Source: Bacteroidota bacterium (lineage in GTDB: Bacteria; Bacteroidota; Ignavibacteria; Palsa-1295). From it: a DNA stretch of 8,877 nt. Each line of letters begins with the position of its first letter. Position 1 is the stretch's first letter. Under the pieces are notes generated by a model that saw nothing but the letters and a program-made list of their open reading frames with translations, was not told the origin of the DNA and searched no databases. This document shows positions 6,746 through 8,877 of the stretch, in pieces. The stretch is from contig JANYDV010000251.1 of NCBI GenBank assembly GCA_025363505.1, positions 1-8,877 of the forward strand. Reading direction: 5' to 3'. The position numbers and the translations under genes are program-made.

Positions 6746-7885
6746 TTATAAATTTCCTCGAAGCGCTTGTTCTCGTTCGATGGATTCGAAGAGTGCTTTG
6801 AAGTTTCCTTTGCCGAAACTGCGTCCGCCTCGGCGTTGGATAATCTCGATAAATACCGTCGGGCGATCTTGTATCGGCTTGGTAAATATTTGCAACATAT
6901 AGCCGTCATCGTCTTTATCGACCAAGATACCTAATGCTTCGAGCTGATCGATCGGTTCATTAATCTTGCCAATGCGTGCCTCAAGATCACGATAATAACT
7001 TGTGGGGATCTTCAAGAACTCGACACCTTGCTCGCCAAGTTTTTTGACCGAAGAAATAATATCACCCGTCATAAGAGCGATATGTTGCACACCGGGACCA
7101 TTGTACCACTCTACATATTCTTCAATCTGCGATTTTTTCTTCCCGGTGGCAGGTTCGTTAATCGGAAACTTAATTTTCTCGCTTCCGCTTGCCATAACTT
7201 TTGACATCAGCGCAGAATATTCCGTACTAATATCTTTATCATCGAACGAAAGAAATACATGGAATCCCATAACTTCTTCGTACCACTTGACCCATTTGTT
7301 CATCTCGTTCCAACCAACATTGCCAACCATATGATCAACAGCCGCGAGACCTGTCGGGCGTGCCACCGGATCGACATCGGTAATCATCTTAAAGCCCGGC
7401 GCAAAGCCGTTGTAGTGTTTGCGCTCAACAAAAGTATGAAGGGTATCGCCATAGGCACGAATAGAGCAGGTGCGATAGGTGCCGTTTTCGTCGGTGATCT
7501 CACGTGGTTCTTGCACACCAACGGCGCCGCGCTTGGTCGTTTCACGAAACGCTGTTTCGACATCATCTACTTCAATCGCAATGGCATTGACCCCATCACC
7601 ATGTTTTGCAAGCAGTTCATTGATCGGATGATCTTTCGTCAGCGGTGTGGTCAGCACAAAACGAATTTTACCTTGTTCGAGCAAATAACTGGTTTTATCA
7701 CGCGAACCTGTTTCGAGACCGGCATATCCGCGAATACTAAATCCAAATGCCGCACGATAATAGTATGCCGATTGCTTGGCATTCCCGACATAAAACTCGA
7801 TGTGATCGATCGCCTTTAACGGCAAAAAATCTGTTTCCGGTGTTGTTGCGGTTTTGTTTTCAGCGACTAATTCTGCTTGCGACAT
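6746..7885 (-). CDS. hppD: 4-hydroxyphenylpyruvate dioxygenase
   Basis: A 379-residue Fe(II)-dependent enzyme that converts 4-hydroxyphenylpyruvate and O2 to homogentisate and CO2 in tyrosine degradation. Seen: two vicinal-oxygen-chelate (VOC) halves, N-terminal from about 26 to 155 (IDHIEFYVGNAKQSAYYY) and C-terminal from about 181 to 350, with the facial triad His185 (AVDHMVGN), His268 (GVQHIALMTGD) and Glu347 (FIEIIQRRGG). The C-terminal helix FGKGNFKALFESIEREQ and tail RGNL are typical of true HPPDs, arguing against the related hydroxymandelate synthase. Length fits the family (about 355-395). Start: ATG 7885 has a good Shine-Dalgarno sequence 7 bases upstream, while the upstream TTG 7900 overlaps that site and is rejected. 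A terminator follows the stop. Homogentisate dioxygenase and later pathway genes are not in the window. The gene diverges from the PBP4-like gene with an 18-base gap. Confidence 0.97.
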   Translation of the reverse strand: MSQAELVAENKTATTPETDFLPLKAIDHIEFYVGNAKQSAYYYRAAFGFSIRGYAGLETGSRDKTSYLLEQGKIRFVLTTPLTKDHPINELLAKHGDGVNAIAIEVDDVETAFRETTKRGAVGVQEPREITDENGTYRTCSIRAYGDTLHTFVERKHYNGFAPGFKMITDVDPVARPTGLAAVDHMVGNVGWNEMNKWVKWYEEVMGFHVFLSFDDKDISTEYSALMSKVMASGSEKIKFPINEPATGKKKSQIEEYVEWYNGPGVQHIALMTGDIISSVKKLGEQGVEFLKIPTSYYRDLEARIGKINEPIDQLEALGILVDKDDDGYMLQIFTKPIQDRPTVFIEIIQRRGGRSFGKGNFKALFESIEREQALRGNL

Positions 7886-7891
7886 TGTTAA

Positions 7892-7898
7892 TTCCTTC
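7892..7898 (-). promoter_or_regulatory. Shine-Dalgarno sequence of hppD
   Basis: Reading leftward the sequence is GAAGGAA, with the AAGGA core at 7897-7893 and 7 bases to ATG 7885. It is the clearest ribosome-binding site in the window and decides the hppD start. It occupies most of the 18-base gap to the divergent gene. Confidence 0.75.
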
Positions 7899-7903
7899 AA
7901 TAT

Positions 7904-8877
7904 ATGAGCGTAAATTTTCGATGGAAATCTATAATCGCTAAAACAACAATATCCTCTATTAGGGTTCTGTTGCCCGCTATCGCACGACCGATATTAGTAC
8001 TGGTAATAATTTGTATTCATGGCGAAAAGACGTTAGCTCAGCCTGTCACCTCCCCCCAGCATGACTTGGGTTCGCAGGATATTCGCTCGATTAACGAACT
8101 GCAAAGTGATCTGAACGGTATTTTTTCCGATCCAAAGTTTTCAAATGCACAAATCGGTGTAGAAGTGCGCTCTCTAAAAAGTGGCGAAACATTATTTGCG
8201 CTCAACTCCGAAAAAAATCTTCTTCCTGCATCAAATCTGAAATTAGTGACGACTGCTGCTGCGCTGAAGTTGCTCGGACTTGATTTTCGCTATTCAACAC
8301 AAGTTGTTTCTTCCGGAAAAATGATTCGCTCGACCCTCAAGGGCGATCTTATTATTCGCGGCTCCGGCGACCCGACACTTGGCTCGCCGTCGATGTTTCC
8401 CGATAAAGATCCCGCAGCGATCTTCGAAGCATGGGCTGATTCGCTTGATGCATTGGGTATCGAAAAAGTTGATGGCAACATCATCGCCGATCCAAATTAT
8501 TTTACAAGTGATGTCTATCCGCTTGGCTGGTCGATCGAAGATGAACCTTATTATTTTGCAACCCAATCATCCGGTATTTCTTTTGCTGATAATGCCGTCA
8601 GTGTTACCGTTGCCGGCGGGCTGCGTGGCGGATCGAAGCCGTTGTTTGAGTTAACACCCGAAACGCAATATTTTCAAGTCAATGATCTTGCGGTCACTCG
8701 AAGCGTACCGGCAAAATCAACCGACACACTTCGATCAAACGGCAACAGCATCAGCATTACACGATTGCCAGGCGAAAACACGATCACCATTCAGGGGAGC
8801 ATAGACAAAGGTAGCGAAGCAGTGAGCGAACAATTATCGGTTGATGATCCGCCGACCTACGTTGCGACCGTCTTTCG
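7904..8877 (+). CDS. dacB: D-alanyl-D-alanine carboxypeptidase/endopeptidase, PBP4/DacB family (N-terminal part, runs off window)
   Basis: An open frame of 324 codons with no stop before the right edge. Seen: ATG 7904, a basic N-terminal stretch (MSVNFRWKSIIAK), a hydrophobic core at about residues 22-38 (ending ILVLVIICI) and a probable cleavage site TLA|Q at 45/46, so the protein is exported to the periplasm. The mature part starts a penicillin-binding fold: QIGVEVRSLKSGETLFALN, then PASNLKLVTTAAAL with catalytic Ser110 and Lys113 (SxxK), GSGDPTLG at 153-160, and SSGISFADNAVSV near 225-234. This order matches S13 family DacB. The SxN and KTG motifs would lie downstream, outside the window. 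Known role: hydrolysis of D-Ala-D-Ala stems or cross-links in peptidoglycan. No Shine-Dalgarno sequence is seen at 7904. The long n-region leaves room for a later start, for example TTG 7970 directly before the hydrophobic core. Confidence 0.88.
   Translation, partial: MSVNFRWKSIIAKTTISSIRVLLPAIARPILVLVIICIHGEKTLAQPVTSPQHDLGSQDIRSINELQSDLNGIFSDPKFSNAQIGVEVRSLKSGETLFALNSEKNLLPASNLKLVTTAAALKLLGLDFRYSTQVVSSGKMIRSTLKGDLIIRGSGDPTLGSPSMFPDKDPAAIFEAWADSLDALGIEKVDGNIIADPNYFTSDVYPLGWSIEDEPYYFATQSSGISFADNAVSVTVAGGLRGGSKPLFELTPETQYFQVNDLAVTRSVPAKSTDTLRSNGNSISITRLPGENTITIQGSIDKGSEAVSEQLSVDDPPTYVATVF

Noticed and set aside
6736..6760. A TATAAT-like -10 box on the - strand at the hppD stop codon, as a hydrolase promoter
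   Set aside because: No convincing -35 element lies upstream, and transcription from it would run straight into the terminator at 6729-6706.
7259..7819. A 186-codon + strand open frame inside hppD
   Set aside because: It is antisense to well-conserved HPPD sequence including the first iron-binding His; its composition is that of a shadow frame and it shows no family motif.
7886..7900. TTG 7900 as hppD start
   Set aside because: The TTG overlaps the Shine-Dalgarno sequence that serves ATG 7885, and the extra residues are not part of the VOC fold.

Overview
The window reads as ordinary chromosomal DNA from a Gram-negative bacterium of the Bacteroidota/Ignavibacteriota/Chlorobiota (FCB) group. 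Two things suggest this. The secreted protease ends in a type IX secretion (Por) sorting domain, which is essentially confined to that group. Most genes also lack a visible Shine-Dalgarno sequence, which is common there. The exact phylum is inference. GC content looks moderate, and I see no tRNA, rRNA, CRISPR array, insertion sequence or phage gene.

Positions 1-5925, + strand, hold the 3' end of a nuo (respiratory complex I) operon. The order is the last 40 codons of nuoL, a T9SS-type subtilisin-like protease starting one base after the nuoL stop, nuoM, nuoN, and a small single-domain rhodanese 5 bases after nuoN. NuoL, NuoM and NuoN are the three antiporter-like proton-pumping membrane subunits. 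NuoM and NuoN keep all the charged residues expected in their proton channels. The protease sits between nuoL and nuoM and has no evident role in complex I. The nuoM-nuoN gap carries a perfect 10-bp stem-loop.

Positions 5922-7885, - strand, hold 4-hydroxyphenylpyruvate dioxygenase (hppD, tyrosine catabolism to homogentisate), then a clear rho-independent terminator, then an alpha/beta hydrolase whose start abuts the terminator T-tract. The hydrolase and the rhodanese converge and share the palindrome TTAA as both stop codons. A good Shine-Dalgarno sequence fixes the hppD start at 7885.

Positions 7904-8877, + strand, hold a long open frame that runs off the window. It is the N-terminal part of a D-Ala-D-Ala carboxypeptidase/endopeptidase of the PBP4/DacB (S13) family, with a signal peptide and the SxxK catalytic motif. 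Its start codon lies only 18 bases from that of divergent hppD.

There is no gene-free stretch over 300 bases. I do not see an undescribed multi-gene system. The points most worth checking are the protease inside the nuo operon, the terminator/start arrangement at the hydrolase, and the very tight divergent hppD/dacB junction.
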